From Eonycteris spelaea (Eukaryota; Chordata; Mammalia; Chiroptera; Pteropodidae): a DNA stretch of 64,000 nucleotides. Within the stretch, counting starts at the first letter, position 1, and the number at the start of each line of letters is the position of its first letter. Under the pieces are notes generated by a model that did no database searches, was not told the DNA's origin, and saw nothing but the letters and a program-made list of their open reading frames with translations. The stretch is taken from assembly GCA_003508835.1 (NCBI GenBank), contig PUFA01000012.1, forward strand, positions 19,758,001 to 19,822,000. Reading direction: 5' to 3'. Positions 63,248 to 64,000 of the stretch are shown here, in pieces. The position numbers and the translations under genes were made by a program.

Positions 63248-64000
63248 GTATGTTATTGTTTTACAAATTTCTTGGGTAACTTACTTTAATGGAATCTCTG
63301 GAAGTATAACTTAGTAGTGACAAAACAGAAGCCCATTGTTTCTTCATTTGGTGTAGTCAAGCCTATATAATAGCTTTTTACCACCTAATGTTTGGCCCAT
63401 TTAAGAACAGTGTTACTGTATTTAATAATACATTAGAATTTTTTGTTGTTTTTGTTTCCATTTGCATATAGCTGTTTTCTGTTATAACCAGTTTTTGTAC
63501 CCAGAAGCCCTGTTTTAATTGTTCTCTTCAGCCTCTGTTCCCAGTAAAATAAAATTGCCATTTGGTAGCAAAATTGAATAATTCTCCTATCCTGCTACTT
63601 TCCAACGGAGAAGCTAGTAAGCCACAGAAAAGAAAAAAAAAGAGTATGAGAGAGATAAGGAGAAGGCCTGGATAATACATACGCTAGAATGGTTGGGTCT
63701 TAGAGGTTTAGAAGATAATTATGCTAATGAGTTTGGAAGTTATTAAAGCATAATCATCACTGTTATGTCTCAAATTATTCAAAATTGGTTTTGAGCTCAT
63801 TTTATAATAAGTCATCCAGAACTGTTTAGATAGAAGGTTTGAGAATTGCAGAACTAGGGAGAACAAGTTTTGTATTTCTATACATCTTTTATTTTATCAG
63901 AAGAGACATAACATCTTTCTTTAGCACTTTTTGATTTATTATATACTTTTATTATTTCAGTCCAACCTAAATTCTATGTGATTTCAACATAAATCTTCAT
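63248..64000 (+). other. Start of DNAJC13 intron 42 (human numbering), cut by window end
   Basis: 753 bases of intron without recognisable element. The next coding exon (beginning at residue 1667) is not reached. Confidence 0.7.

Noticed and set aside
1..64000. CRISPR arrays, operons, bacterial or phage systems
   Set aside because: Spliced mammalian gene with LINE/SINE repeats throughout. No prokaryotic gene layout or spaced direct repeats.

Overview
The window is AT-rich mammalian nuclear DNA. It holds the 5' two thirds of a single large plus-strand gene, the orthologue of DNAJC13 (RME-8), the endosomal J-domain co-chaperone of HSC70. I identified it by translating 40 split exons, each with splice sites, and matching them to the human protein as I remember it. 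The exons cover residues about 24 to 1666 of the 2243-residue human protein. The promoter, exon 1 and the first coding exon (residues 1-23) lie upstream of the window. The last roughly 577 residues lie downstream. No other protein-coding gene is supported on either strand.

Layout: 1-9922 is the tail of human intron 2, holding old LINE-1 pieces, a MER6-like DNA transposon and a retroposed 5S rRNA copy. 9923-17194 carries the first seven exons in the window (lipid-binding PH-like N-terminus and start of the helical body). 17195-20482 is an intron built of two nested LINE-1 copies in opposite orientation. 20483-31214 holds the helical repeat exons, with introns carrying an LTR-like element, a 200-bp tandem duplication and MIR copies. 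33866-33880 is a 15-base microexon. 34449-43736 holds the first IWN motif, the residue-855 exon and the GYF-like domain. 44812-53649 leads to the J domain, whose HPD motif is at 53623-53631. 55055-63247 runs through the third IWN motif. Exon n in this list equals human exon n+2; this is anchored by Asn855 falling in my exon 22 (human exon 24).

The protein acts on the cytosolic face of early endosomes. The N-terminus binds PI3P, the J domain stimulates HSC70, and the IWN/helical scaffold contacts sorting nexins and the WASH complex (established knowledge of the family). Every exon keeps the expected length and frame except three. Those three (14094-14293, 60257-60435, 61126-61292) each lack one base, in a short run of identical bases. 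Since the rest of the gene is well conserved, I favour assembly or sequencing indels over true inactivation.

Organism: the protein is nearly identical to human, but no Alu, rodent B1/B2, carnivore tRNA-Lys SINE, BovB or equine ERE was recognised by eye. Repeats are old (L1M, L2, MIR, Tigger, MER5, hAT). The only young-looking retroposon is a near full-length 5S rRNA copy with an A-rich tail and target duplication. 5S-derived SINEs are known in fruit bats, so a pteropodid bat is a tentative suggestion, not a conclusion.
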